NCBI GenBank assembly: GCA_024274995.1
Contig: JAJSAA010000034.1
Coordinates: 1-16,377 of the forward strand
Direction: 5' to 3'
Length of the DNA: 16,377 bases
Source: Deltaproteobacteria bacterium
Lineage (GTDB): Bacteria; Desulfobacterota; Desulfobulbia; Desulfobulbales; VMSU01
The notes under the pieces were generated by a model. The model was not told the DNA's origin and did not search any database. It saw only the letters and a list, made by a program, of their open reading frames with translations. The translations under genes and the position numbers were made by a program. Positions 1 to 6,094 of the stretch are shown one piece after another. Each line of letters opens with the position of its first letter. Position 1 is the first letter of the stretch.

Positions 1-974
1 AGAAAATAGAGATAACGCTCAAAATTAGAGGCCAGCTGGATATCCATGGACGGACTGCAGGTCTGCGACACCTCACCAAGGGAGTAATCGCCGTCCTCCA
101 CAAAGCGGGTAAGTATATCATTTTGATTGGTGGCAAGTACCAGCCGCCTCACCCGGCCGGGGGTCAGAAGCCGACGGGCCAGAAAACCGGCGAAGATATC
201 ACCGAAATTACCCGTGGGCACAGTGAAATCCAATTGCCGGCAGTTCTCCTGTTCACAGACCCGAAAATAGCTGTATACATAATAGACGATCTGGGCCAGA
301 ATCCGCGCCCAGTTAATAGAATTTATCGCCCCGAGGCAATGCCGTTCCTTAAAGGGCAAATCGTTAAAAATTTCCTTGACGATGGCCTGGCCGTCATCAA
401 AGGTGCCCAGAATAGCGAGATTAAAGACATTGTCATCCAGCACCGTGGTCATCTGAAGTTCCTGTACCCGGCTGACCCGTTTGTGGGGATGGAGGATAAA
501 AATTTTGATTCTCTCCTTGCCCCGCACCCCGTAAATAGCGGCACTGCCAGTATCGCCGGAGGTGGCCCCGAGAATGTTCAGATGCCGGTTGCCCTCCTTT
601 AAAAAATATTCAAAGAGATTACCGAGAAGTTGCAGGGCGATATCCTTAAAGGCCAGGGTGGGGCCATGGAAGAGCTCAAGAATATAAAGCTCCCCGTGTT
701 TTACCACCGGGGTTATCTCCCGGTGCCGGAAACCGGCATAGGATTTATTGATTAATCCCCGCAGATCTGCTGCCGGTATCTCCCCGGTAAACAGGGAGAT
801 GATCTCAAAGGCCAGATCCTGATATTTAAGAATACTCCAGGCCTGAATGGTTGCGGATGATATTTCAGGGATGGATTCCGGCAGCAGAAGACCGCCGTCA
901 GTGGCCAGGCCCATCATTACCGCCTCTTGAAAACTTATGGGACTTATGCCACCCCTGGTACTTATGTATTTCAT
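1..974 (-). CDS. thrC: threonine synthase, 3' end cut by the window edge
   Basis: Pyridoxal-phosphate enzyme that converts O-phosphohomoserine to threonine, the last step of threonine synthesis, in the cytoplasm. Translating the minus strand from the ATG at 974-972 gives MKYISTRGGISP at the N-terminus, as in the ThrC family. The motif HGPTLAFKD contains the expected PLP-binding lysine (K110, codon at 645-647). It is followed by the LNILGATSGDTGSAA phosphate-binding stretch near residues 131-145 and by FTVPTGNFGDIFAG further on. The frame is open to base 1, about 324 codons, so the C-terminal part lies outside. The ribosome-binding site is weak (GTGGA about 10 bases upstream). It lies downstream of gpmI on the same strand, separated by 117 bases that contain a hairpin (1037-1066). 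Identity is secure; the exact family subclass is not. Confidence 0.95.
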   Translation of the reverse strand, partial: MKYISTRGGISPISFQEAVMMGLATDGGLLLPESIPEISSATIQAWSILKYQDLAFEIISLFTGEIPAADLRGLINKSYAGFRHREITPVVKHGELYILELFHGPTLAFKDIALQLLGNLFEYFLKEGNRHLNILGATSGDTGSAAIYGVRGKERIKIFILHPHKRVSRVQELQMTTVLDDNVFNLAILGTFDDGQAIVKEIFNDLPFKERHCLGAINSINWARILAQIVYYVYSYFRVCEQENCRQLDFTVPTGNFGDIFAGFLARRLLTPGRVRRLVLATNQNDILTRFVEDGDYSLGEVSQTCSPSMDIQLASNFERYLYF

Positions 975-987
975 ATGATTTAATTCC

Positions 988-1001
988 ACGTAACTGTACG
1001 T
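988..1001. repeat. small inverted repeat upstream of thrC
   Basis: ACGTA and TACGT are perfect inverted arms separated by the four bases ACTG, centred about 20 bases before the thrC start codon. It is short enough to be chance, but its position between the leader hairpin and the start would suit an operator or a small RNA stem covering the translation start. No known regulator site was recognised. Confidence 0.3.
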
Positions 1002-1036
1002 CTTAACTATGTTCTGAATATTGAGGAAAGCGTTAG

Positions 1037-1066
1037 ACTCCGATATTTAATGTCGAATATCGAAGT
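1037..1066 (-). promoter_or_regulatory. hairpin in the gpmI-thrC spacer (thrC leader)
   Basis: Arms 1037-1047 and 1056-1066 pair over 11 positions around an 8-base loop. Read as minus-strand RNA, ten pairs are Watson-Crick and one is G-U. On the plus strand that same pair would be a C-A mismatch, so the fold favours the transcript running from gpmI into thrC. No U run follows on the minus strand (the next bases are CTAACGC), so it is not a standard intrinsic terminator. It may be an operator, an RNA-processing or stability element, or part of a leader controlling thrC. Confidence 0.5.
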
Positions 1067-1091
1067 GTACTTCTTCTTTTCCTTTATGCCT

Positions 1092-2642
1092 TTATGAAAT
1101 AATAAGTGAACTGCCGGTCATTGCAGCGGGAACGGGCAGTTTTAGAACCTCAAGCACAGTTGGGGCGATATCGCACAAAGCCCCACCATCGCGCAGGGCA
1201 GTACCGCGATACCTATCCGCCATCAGGAGAAAAGGTACAGGATTTAAGGTATGCGCCGTATGAGGTTCATTAATGGTATCATCATACATAATATCGGCAT
1301 TACCATGATCGGCGGTAATCATCATTACTCCATCTTGCTTCATAATCTCGGCCGCCAGCCGCCCCAGACACTCATCAACCACCTCACAGGCCTTTACCGC
1401 CGCCGTTAGTATCCCGGAATGGCCCACCATGTCACCATTGGCAAAATTAAGTACAATAAGGCTGTATGGATTATCCCGCATACGCCTGAGCAGCTCATCG
1501 GTAATTTTACAGGCGCTCATCTCGGGTTTCAGATCGTAGGTAGCTACCTCGCGCGGCGACTCAATAAGGGCTCGGTCTTCACCGCTGAAGGGCTGCTCAC
1601 GGCCGCCGTTAAAAAAATAGGTGACATGGGCGTATTTTTCCGTCTCCGCAATCCTGAGCTGCCGCAGACCATGGCGGCTCACCTCTTCGCCCAGGATATG
1701 ATCTAAGGAAGAAGGCGGAAATAGTACCGGCAGCTTGAGATTTTTTTCATAAGAGGTACAGGTGACAAAACCGCCGAGACGCGGGCGGCTCCGGGGATGG
1801 AAGTCATTAAATTCCTCATCATTAAAGGCATGCGTCAGCTGCCGGGCGCGATCAGCCCGGAAATTAAAAAATAAAACCGTGTCATCATCCTCTATAAGAG
1901 CTAAGGGGCGGCCCTCTTTGCCAATCACTATTGGTTCAATAAACTCATCCGTCGTCCCGGCCGCGTAAGCCGCGCTCACCGCCTCAGCCGGACTCTGGTG
2001 ATATATCCCATTACCATCCACCATGGCCTGCCAGGCCCGCTCCACCCGCTCCCAGTGTTTATCACGATCCATGGCGTAATAACGGCCGATTATAGTGGCA
2101 ATTCTCCCCACCCCCGCCGCTTTATTAATTCCAGCCTCCAGCTCTTCAATATAGCTTTTACCGCTTTTGGGCGGGGTATCACGGCCATCCATAAAACAAT
2201 GAATAAATACTTTTTTCAAACCCTGAACGGCGGCAATATTAAGAATGGCCAACAGATGTTTGATATGGCTGTGTACACCACCGTCGGAAAGCAGACCCAT
2301 GAGATGGAGGGCCTTGCCGGCCTCCTTGGTCTGGTCGATTAATTTAAGGAGAACTGGATTATCGGCCAGCTCATTCTGCTTGATGGCCATATTTATCCGG
2401 GTAAAGTACTGGTATACCACCCTGCCGGCCCCAATATTCATATGCCCCACCTCGGAGTTGCCCATCTGGCCCTCAGGCAGACCCACGGCACCGTTATGGG
2501 CGGCAAGCGTAGTCAGCGCATATTCCCGCCCCCAATCATCCATATTCGGAGTGCGGGCGACGTAGACAGCATTAGTGGCGCTGGGCTCACCAACGCCCCA
2601 GCCATCCAGGATTGCCAGCAATAACGGTTTACGATTTGTCAT
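1092..2642 (-). CDS. gpmI: 2,3-bisphosphoglycerate-independent phosphoglycerate mutase
   Basis: Interconverts 3-phosphoglycerate and 2-phosphoglycerate in glycolysis and gluconeogenesis using two Mn ions and a phosphoserine intermediate. The 516-aa product has the usual full length. Visible family motifs include LAILDGWG at residues 9-16 (metal-binding D13), QMGNSEVGHMNIGAGR with nucleophile S63, GGVHSH near 120-125, FMDGRDTPP near 149-157, GRYYAMDRD near 185-193, and the C-terminal metal motifs NGDMVGHSG and TADHGNAD. The ATG at 2642 has GGAG nine bases upstream. It lies 160 bases after rsfS on the same strand, and that spacer is the structured element 2691-2800, which would form the gpmI leader if the genes are cotranscribed. 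Nothing in the coding sequence looks unusual. Confidence 0.97.
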   Translation of the reverse strand: MTNRKPLLLAILDGWGVGEPSATNAVYVARTPNMDDWGREYALTTLAAHNGAVGLPEGQMGNSEVGHMNIGAGRVVYQYFTRINMAIKQNELADNPVLLKLIDQTKEAGKALHLMGLLSDGGVHSHIKHLLAILNIAAVQGLKKVFIHCFMDGRDTPPKSGKSYIEELEAGINKAAGVGRIATIIGRYYAMDRDKHWERVERAWQAMVDGNGIYHQSPAEAVSAAYAAGTTDEFIEPIVIGKEGRPLALIEDDDTVLFFNFRADRARQLTHAFNDEEFNDFHPRSRPRLGGFVTCTSYEKNLKLPVLFPPSSLDHILGEEVSRHGLRQLRIAETEKYAHVTYFFNGGREQPFSGEDRALIESPREVATYDLKPEMSACKITDELLRRMRDNPYSLIVLNFANGDMVGHSGILTAAVKACEVVDECLGRLAAEIMKQDGVMMITADHGNADIMYDDTINEPHTAHTLNPVPFLLMADRYRGTALRDGGALCDIAPTVLEVLKLPVPAAMTGSSLIIS

Positions 2643-2690
2643 GATTATTAACTCCAGATTACTTTTTCAGTAAGCGCTCCACGCCGAGCT

Positions 2691-2800
2691 GTAACTGCTT
2701 AGATGTGCTTTAGATCGGAGCCTACGCTTACCTCGCTCATTTATGATTTCGCAGCGTACTTGTGCTACTCAAGAAGCCATAAATGCAGCTAACCAGTTAC
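2691..2800. repeat. nested inverted-repeat element in the rsfS-gpmI spacer
   Basis: The outer arms 2691-2702 and 2789-2800 pair at 11 of 12 positions; the terminal seven (GTAACTG / CAGTTAC) are perfect. Inside lies a second imperfect hairpin, 2735-2789. Its base pairs GCTCATTTATG with CATAAATGCAGC over 11 pairs with one bulged C, and a TTC/GAA extension follows inward. An alternative small stem pairs TACGCT (2723-2728) with AGCGTA (2753-2758). The 8-base word TTACTTTT occurs on both sides, at 2658-2665 and 2797-2804. Together this looks like a small non-coding mobile repeat (MITE- or REP-like) or a structured leader RNA for gpmI. No known RNA family was recognised. The nested pairing is seen directly; its function is inferred. 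Confidence 0.5.
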
Positions 2801-2802
2801 TT

Positions 2803-3189
2803 TTACTCAGAATCAAGCCGGGACGAATCAAGCCGGGGGGCCTCCCGCCAGAGACCTTCCAGGTCATAAAACTGGCGGGCCTCATCATAAAAGACATGGG
2901 CCACAACATCATTAAAATCCAGGAGAACCCAGCGGCCCTCATCCAGGCCCTCCACCTTGGCATTCTTCAGCCTTTTATTATTTACCTGTTTATCAAGAGC
3001 TGCAGCGATTCCCTGCACATGTCTGGTTGAACGACCGCTGGCAATGATAAAAAAATCAGCGAATCCGGAAAGACCGCGCACATCAAGAACCACAATATTA
3101 TCGGCCTTGGCATCCCTGGCCGCGGCATATAACCTTGCCACAGTCCTTAACTCTTCTCCGTCAATTGTCTGCTCTGCTTTACCTTTCAT
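2803..3189 (-). CDS. rsfS: ribosomal silencing factor RsfS (Iojap/DUF143 family)
   Basis: Binds ribosomal protein uL14 on the large subunit and blocks joining of the subunits when nutrients are short. The 128-aa product has the family core: ADNIVVLDVRGLSGFADFFIIASGRSTRHVQ at about residues 29-59, then KVEGLDEGRWVLLDFNDVVAHVF and ARQFYDLEGLWREAP. Its start (ATG at 3189) lies inside the end of rnhA, overlapping by 11 bases. AAGGAAAGGA just upstream serves as ribosome-binding site, so translation of the two genes is probably coupled. The C-terminus RLDSSRLDSE comes from a 15-base tandem duplication (2810-2839). RsfS genes often lie near nadD or proA; here the neighbours are rnhA and gpmI. Confidence 0.95.
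   Translation of the reverse strand: MKGKAEQTIDGEELRTVARLYAAARDAKADNIVVLDVRGLSGFADFFIIASGRSTRHVQGIAAALDKQVNNKRLKNAKVEGLDEGRWVLLDFNDVVAHVFYDEARQFYDLEGLWREAPRLDSSRLDSE
2810..2839. repeat. 15-base tandem duplication at the rsfS 3' end
   Basis: Two adjacent 15-base units begin GAATCAAGCCGG (2810-2824 and 2825-2839) and differ only in the last few bases. The unit length is a multiple of three, so the frame is kept and the C-terminal residues RLDS appear twice. This is probably a recent slippage duplication with little effect on the folded core. Confidence 0.75.
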
Positions 3190-3949
3190 TTAGTTCCTTT
3201 CCTTCGTAGCCCCAGTCAACGGGCAAATTATTTTGTCTGGCATTCTGTACTGCCAGTTGATCACAACGTTCATTCAGTGGATTACCGGCATGCCCCTTTA
3301 CCCAGTTAAAGGTAATAGTTAATCCGGCGGTTAAATTCAGCAGTTTATCCCAGAGATCGGCATTCCGGGCCGGCTTTTTGTCCGATTTGAGCCAGCCATT
3401 AAGCCGCCACTTGCGGGCCCAACCCTTATTAATGGCGTTTACCACATAACTGGAATCAGAGTAAAGGGCAATGGGCCGTTCTAAAACACCTAAGGAGCGC
3501 AGGGCCGCTATGCAGGCCATAAGCTCCATACGATTATTGGTCGTCAGACGATAACCGCCGCTTATCTCCTGGCGACCGACCGGATCGAGATCATAATCAA
3601 TAATCACCGCCCCGTACCCTCCGGGGCCAGGATTATTGATTGCACCGCCATCCGTATAGATAACCAGCCCCTCGCGATTATCAGGTGCTTTATTAATTTT
3701 CACCGTTGGTGGCCTCTTTACGCCCCGCCTGACCGCTCTGGTGCTGTATTGTGGATTTTTAAGCCATGCTTCGGCCTCACGTCGGGAGGGAAAGCCCTTA
3801 AAACGAGCCCCTGGCCAGCCCTTAACCTGAGATTCAGCCAGGGGCCAGTTATCAAAGATACCGGTTTTTCGCCCGGCCGCAACGGCGTAATATTTTTTTT
3901 TTGGCCATTTCAGACGAATTGCCAGAGGCAGGAGAGGGGGGAAATACAA
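3179..3949 (-). CDS. rnhA: ribonuclease HI with N-terminal RNA/DNA hybrid-binding domain
   Basis: Cleaves the RNA strand of RNA-DNA hybrids. The product has two parts. A hybrid-binding domain (caulimovirus viroplasmin-like) spans about residues 17-64, with KKKYYAVAAGRKTGIF and GARFKGFPSRREAEAWL. The catalytic domain spans about 94-240, with D100 (YTDGG), E142 (NRMELMA), D165 (YSDSSYVV), H220 (VKGHAG) and D230 (NERCDQLA), so all acidic active-site residues are present. The start is doubtful. The frame extends upstream only to a TTG at 3949, adding atypical residues MYFPPLLPLAIRLKWP and lacking a proper ribosome-binding site. An ATG at 3908 would give the family-typical start M-A-K-K-K-Y-Y-A-V, but a run of ten A puts it one base out of frame. 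Either a sequencing or assembly indel or slippage is likely. The 3' end overlaps rsfS. Confidence 0.9.
   Translation of the reverse strand: MYFPPLLPLAIRLKWPKKKYYAVAAGRKTGIFDNWPLAESQVKGWPGARFKGFPSRREAEAWLKNPQYSTRAVRRGVKRPPTVKINKAPDNREGLVIYTDGGAINNPGPGGYGAVIIDYDLDPVGRQEISGGYRLTTNNRMELMACIAALRSLGVLERPIALYSDSSYVVNAINKGWARKWRLNGWLKSDKKPARNADLWDKLLNLTAGLTITFNWVKGHAGNPLNERCDQLAVQNARQNNLPVDWGYEGKELNER
3893..3902 (-). other. A10 homopolymer that decides the rnhA frame
   Basis: Ten consecutive T on the plus strand (A in the rnhA message) follow directly after ATGGCC (start at 3908). With nine A the ATG would read straight into RNase HI as M-A-K-K-K-Y-Y-A-V. With ten A, as here, the ATG leads into another frame. 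The run length is read directly; whether it is real, variable or an error cannot be decided from one sequence. Confidence 0.7.
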
Positions 3950-3990
3950 CCTGGATTATTAAGGATTGAAATGATCATAAAGTACAGGGT

Positions 3991-4224
3991 CTACTCAATA
4001 TCCTGGGGTAGAACCCCTATGAGAAACTTTTCTCCTTCACGAAACATAACATGTATTTTGTTGGGAGAAAGGCATTTAATGACCTTGCCAAGGCCAAAAG
4101 CAGGATGCTTAAGAAGATCATCCGCCTTGAAGCAGGTCGTCATGGTATATGGAATAGCAGTAGAAGTATCCATACCGGCCATCAGAGCATCAAATTTTGC
4201 CGTTTGTTTCTGTCGTCTATCCAT
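3991..4224 (-). CDS. small CarD/KOW-like protein, function unknown
   Basis: A 77-aa basic protein. The C-terminal half, FKADDLLKHPAFGLGKVIKCLSPNKIHVMFREGEKFLI (residues about 32-69), has the pattern 'hydrophobic-HP-FGLGKV-x-KI-V-F-x-G'. This is the small beta-barrel pattern of CarD/TRCF-interaction and related SH3-like domains, and it occurs in short uncharacterised proteobacterial proteins. The N-terminal 30 residues are charged and probably flexible. No signal peptide or membrane segment is visible. The ATG at 4224 has only a weak ribosome-binding site (GTGAT). It is the first gene of the minus-strand series leading to rnhA, rsfS, gpmI and thrC, with about 80 bases before rnhA. A role in binding nucleic acid or RNA polymerase is possible but not shown. 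Confidence 0.75.
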   Translation of the reverse strand: MDRRQKQTAKFDALMAGMDTSTAIPYTMTTCFKADDLLKHPAFGLGKVIKCLSPNKIHVMFREGEKFLIGVLPQDIE

Positions 4225-4414
4225 AACTAATCACATTTTTTTTTATTCGCCAGCTTTTTTCAAAAAAAGGTTCGCCCGATAGGCAACATTATCATATAAT
4301 TCAAATCAGGCAAGTGATTCAAGCCCATGACATTTATTTTAGCGAGTCATATTTTTTTTTTGCAAGTCTCGCTTGTCAGTAGCACCAAATTTTTTATACT
4401 CGGGAGATACACAA
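4225..4414. promoter_or_regulatory. AT-rich divergent intergenic region with homopolymer tracts
   Basis: This region separates the CarD-like gene (minus) from the small membrane protein gene (plus) and should contain both promoters. It has runs of T9 (4236-4244), T6 (4255-4260), A7 (4262-4268), T10 (4352-4361) and T6 (4390-4395). AGCGAG (4341-4346) and CTCGCT (4368-4373) form a 6-base inverted repeat around the T10 tract. Such tracts suggest bent DNA. I could not place a convincing -35/-10 pair that also leaves the downstream ribosome-binding site within the transcript. Confidence 0.4.
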
Positions 4415-4594
4415 ATGCAGAATATAATAGTATGGTTGCTCGTCGGAACGGCGGCGGGATATGTGGGGCTGAAAATCATTAATCGACTACGCGGCAGAGG
4501 CGGTGGCTGTAGCAGTTGCGGCGGTTGCGGGTCAACCCAAAAGGACTCGGACATCCCGGATCTACGGCCGAGCAGAAAGAAGCAGAATAAGTAA
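4415..4594 (+). CDS. small Cys-rich single-pass membrane protein (FeoB-associated type)
   Basis: A 59-aa protein. I chose the ATG at 4415 because GGGAG lies eight bases upstream and it starts directly at the membrane segment; the frame could begin 14 codons earlier at 4373, without a better signal. Residues about 3-21 (NIIVWLLVGTAAGYVGLKI) form one transmembrane helix. A basic stretch RLRGRGGG follows, then C32-SS-C35-GG-C38, then a polar tail ending RPSRKKQNK. This layout matches the short 'FeoB-associated Cys-rich membrane protein' family, thought to accompany ferrous iron uptake. No feoA or feoB is present in the window, so the iron link is by family only. The cysteines could bind a metal. 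It is followed 21 bases later by another small gene on the same strand. Confidence 0.8.
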   Translation: MQNIIVWLLVGTAAGYVGLKIINRLRGRGGGCSSCGGCGSTQKDSDIPDLRPSRKKQNK

Positions 4595-4615
4595 CCAGAT
4601 AATTAAGAGGTAATC

Positions 4616-4804
4616 ATGGATGGTCAAATAAATCCTGGATGGTACATTCATCCTCAGTTGGGACTGATAAAGGTCTACACAGACGAAACAAACTCCTGGA
4701 ATTACAGATGTTATTCCGACAGCGGGGCCAGGGCGCTCTCCAAAGAGCGCCCCCTGGATCAATGGACCTGGGCCCTCTGTGAAGAAAAGGAAACCATTAC
4801 CTGA
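4616..4804 (+). CDS. small protein of unknown function
   Basis: A 62-aa protein that I do not recognise. The start ATG at 4616 has AAGAGG five bases upstream, a good ribosome-binding site, and it follows the Cys-rich membrane protein gene by 21 bases, which suggests a two-gene unit. The sequence is rich in aromatic residues (GWYIHPQLGLIKVY, SWNYRCYSD, DQWTWALCEE), has two cysteines, and shows no signal peptide or membrane helix; it could be a small beta-rich domain. Its codons about 38-47 lie in a very stable hairpin (4728-4757). It ends 15 bases from the end of the convergent aminotransferase gene. The gene is likely real because of its start signal, but the coding call rests on little else. 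Confidence 0.6.
   Translation: MDGQINPGWYIHPQLGLIKVYTDETNSWNYRCYSDSGARALSKERPLDQWTWALCEEKETIT
4728..4757. terminator. strong GC-rich hairpin near the convergent gene ends
   Basis: GGGCGCTCT (4731-4739) pairs perfectly with AGAGCGCCC (4744-4752) around the loop CCAA. CCA/TGG continues the stem beyond a two-base bulge. It lies within the 3' part of the 62-aa gene and about 60 bases past the stop of the convergent aminotransferase gene (read on the minus strand). No U run follows on either strand. It could stop or protect both convergent transcripts, since only 15 bases separate the two stop codons. The pairing is certain; a terminator role is inferred. Confidence 0.45.
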
Positions 4805-4819
4805 GCGGAAGACCTCCGT

Positions 4820-6028
4820 TCAACACAGAGAGGCCAGGGCCTTGCGTAGACGCCGCATACCTTCTTCAATAACCGCCATGGAGGCTGCGAAGGAGAAGCG
4901 GACGAAATCGTCGGTGCCAAAGGCGGCACCCGGCACCGAGGCAATGAGCGCCTCATCAAGCAGAAAATCGGCCATATCCACCGAGTTGTTAATTTTCTTA
5001 CCCTTAAATTCGCGGCCGTAATAGGCGGAAAAGTTGGGGAAGACATAAAACGCTCCCTTGGGCGCGACGCAGGTTAAATCCGGGATTTCTTTTAAGGCAC
5101 CCATAATATATGTCAGCCTCTCAGCAAAGGCCTTCCGCATCATTACGGGGAATTCCTGAGGGCCGTTGAGAGCGGTCAGGGCTGCCTTCTGGGATATTGA
5201 CGAGGCGTTAGAGGTACTCTGACTTTGAATCTTATTCATGGCCGCGATGATATGTTGCGGCCCGGCGCTGTATCCTATCCGCCAGCCGGTCATGGCAAAA
5301 GACTTACTGACCCCGTTCAGAATTATTACCTGTTCTTTCAACTCCGGTGCCACTTTTAGAATATGCGGTACCGATTGCCCCGCAAAGACAATAGTCTCAT
5401 AGATATCATCAGAGATAACCACCCAGCCGCCTTTTAAGGCCATATCGGCCACGAGGCGCAGACCGGCTTTGGAGAATACCGCCCCGGTGGGATTGGAGGG
5501 ACTGTTTAAGATTATCCCCTTGGTCTTCTCACTGACGCATTTTTGCAGGGCTGCCTCATTAATATCAAAATCATTGTCCTCCGCCAGCGGCAGAAAAACA
5601 GGCCTGGCCCCGGCCAGTTCAATAATGGGCGGATAAGAAACCCAGTAGGGAGTGGGGATTATCACCTCATCACCCGGCCCGAAGAGGGCCTGGCCCATGT
5701 TATAAAGGCCATGTTTGCCGCCACAGCTTATTTGAATCTGCTCCGGGGTATACTTAAAGCCCCGGTCATCGGCCAGTCTGCGGCAGACCGCCTCCCGCAG
5801 TTCGATAATCCCCGGTACTGCCGTATAACGGGTAAAACCGTCATTAATGGCCGTCTTACCGGCGGCGCAGACATGAGCCGGGGTATCAAAATCAGGTTCC
5901 CCAACACTAAAATTCAAAACATCAGCTCCCGAGGCCTTCAAGGCCTTGGCCTTGGCATTCACAGCCAGAGTCGGGGAAGGTTTAATCTTATCCATCCGGT
6001 CAGCCAGAGTAATATTCACAGTCATCAT
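4820..6028 (-). CDS. pyridoxal-phosphate aminotransferase, aspartate aminotransferase type (class I)
   Basis: Transfers the amino group between glutamate and oxaloacetate to form aspartate; members of this subgroup sometimes also act on prephenate or other keto acids. The 402-aa length is normal. Visible motifs are FSVGEPDFDTP (40-50), TRYTAVPGI (66-74), the NSPSNPTGAVFS cofactor region (175-186) with N179, SDDIYE with D208 and Y210, the SKSFAMTGWRIGY stretch with Schiff-base lysine K242, and FVRFSFA with substrate-binding R377. Two ATGs stand in tandem (6028 and 6025). AAGGTGAG lies directly before the first, so the second gives better spacing and may be the true start. It is preceded by two overlapping hairpins (6043-6078) after truA. 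Aspartate supplied here would feed the lysC and thrC products encoded in the same window. Confidence 0.92.
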   Translation of the reverse strand: MMTVNITLADRMDKIKPSPTLAVNAKAKALKASGADVLNFSVGEPDFDTPAHVCAAGKTAINDGFTRYTAVPGIIELREAVCRRLADDRGFKYTPEQIQISCGGKHGLYNMGQALFGPGDEVIIPTPYWVSYPPIIELAGARPVFLPLAEDNDFDINEAALQKCVSEKTKGIILNSPSNPTGAVFSKAGLRLVADMALKGGWVVISDDIYETIVFAGQSVPHILKVAPELKEQVIILNGVSKSFAMTGWRIGYSAGPQHIIAAMNKIQSQSTSNASSISQKAALTALNGPQEFPVMMRKAFAERLTYIMGALKEIPDLTCVAPKGAFYVFPNFSAYYGREFKGKKINNSVDMADFLLDEALIASVPGAAFGTDDFVRFSFAASMAVIEEGMRRLRKALASLC

Positions 6029-6042
6029 CTCACCTTATCAAA

Positions 6043-6078
6043 GCCTTTCGTTTCTAAAGGCCGGTTAAAGACCCGGCC
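6043..6078 (-). terminator. two overlapping hairpins between truA and the aminotransferase gene
   Basis: On the minus strand GGCCGG pairs perfectly with CCGGCC (6059-6078, 8-base loop) and is followed by TTT, like a weak intrinsic terminator after truA. A second perfect stem, GCCTTT with AAAGGC (6043-6061, 7-base loop), shares three bases with the first, so the two cannot both form fully. The second stem ends just before the aminotransferase ribosome-binding site. This could be a terminator with incidental overlap or a simple switch; no leader peptide was seen. Confidence 0.5.
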
Positions 6079-6094
6079 AGACAGTTACCATCTT

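Noticed and set aside
123..602. 159-codon open frame on the plus strand
   Set aside because: It lies opposite thrC, whose motifs are clear in the other strand, so it is a shadow frame.
2743..3030. 95-codon plus-strand frame across the rsfS-gpmI spacer and rsfS
   Set aside because: Most of it is antisense to rsfS and the rest runs through the inverted-repeat element; there is no ribosome-binding site or known domain.
4373..4400. TTGTCA, 16 bases, TATACT: a good-looking sigma70 promoter before the small Cys-rich membrane protein gene
   Set aside because: Transcription would start near 4407 and leave out the GGGAG ribosome-binding site at 4402-4406, so it is unlikely to be the main promoter unless the message is leaderless.
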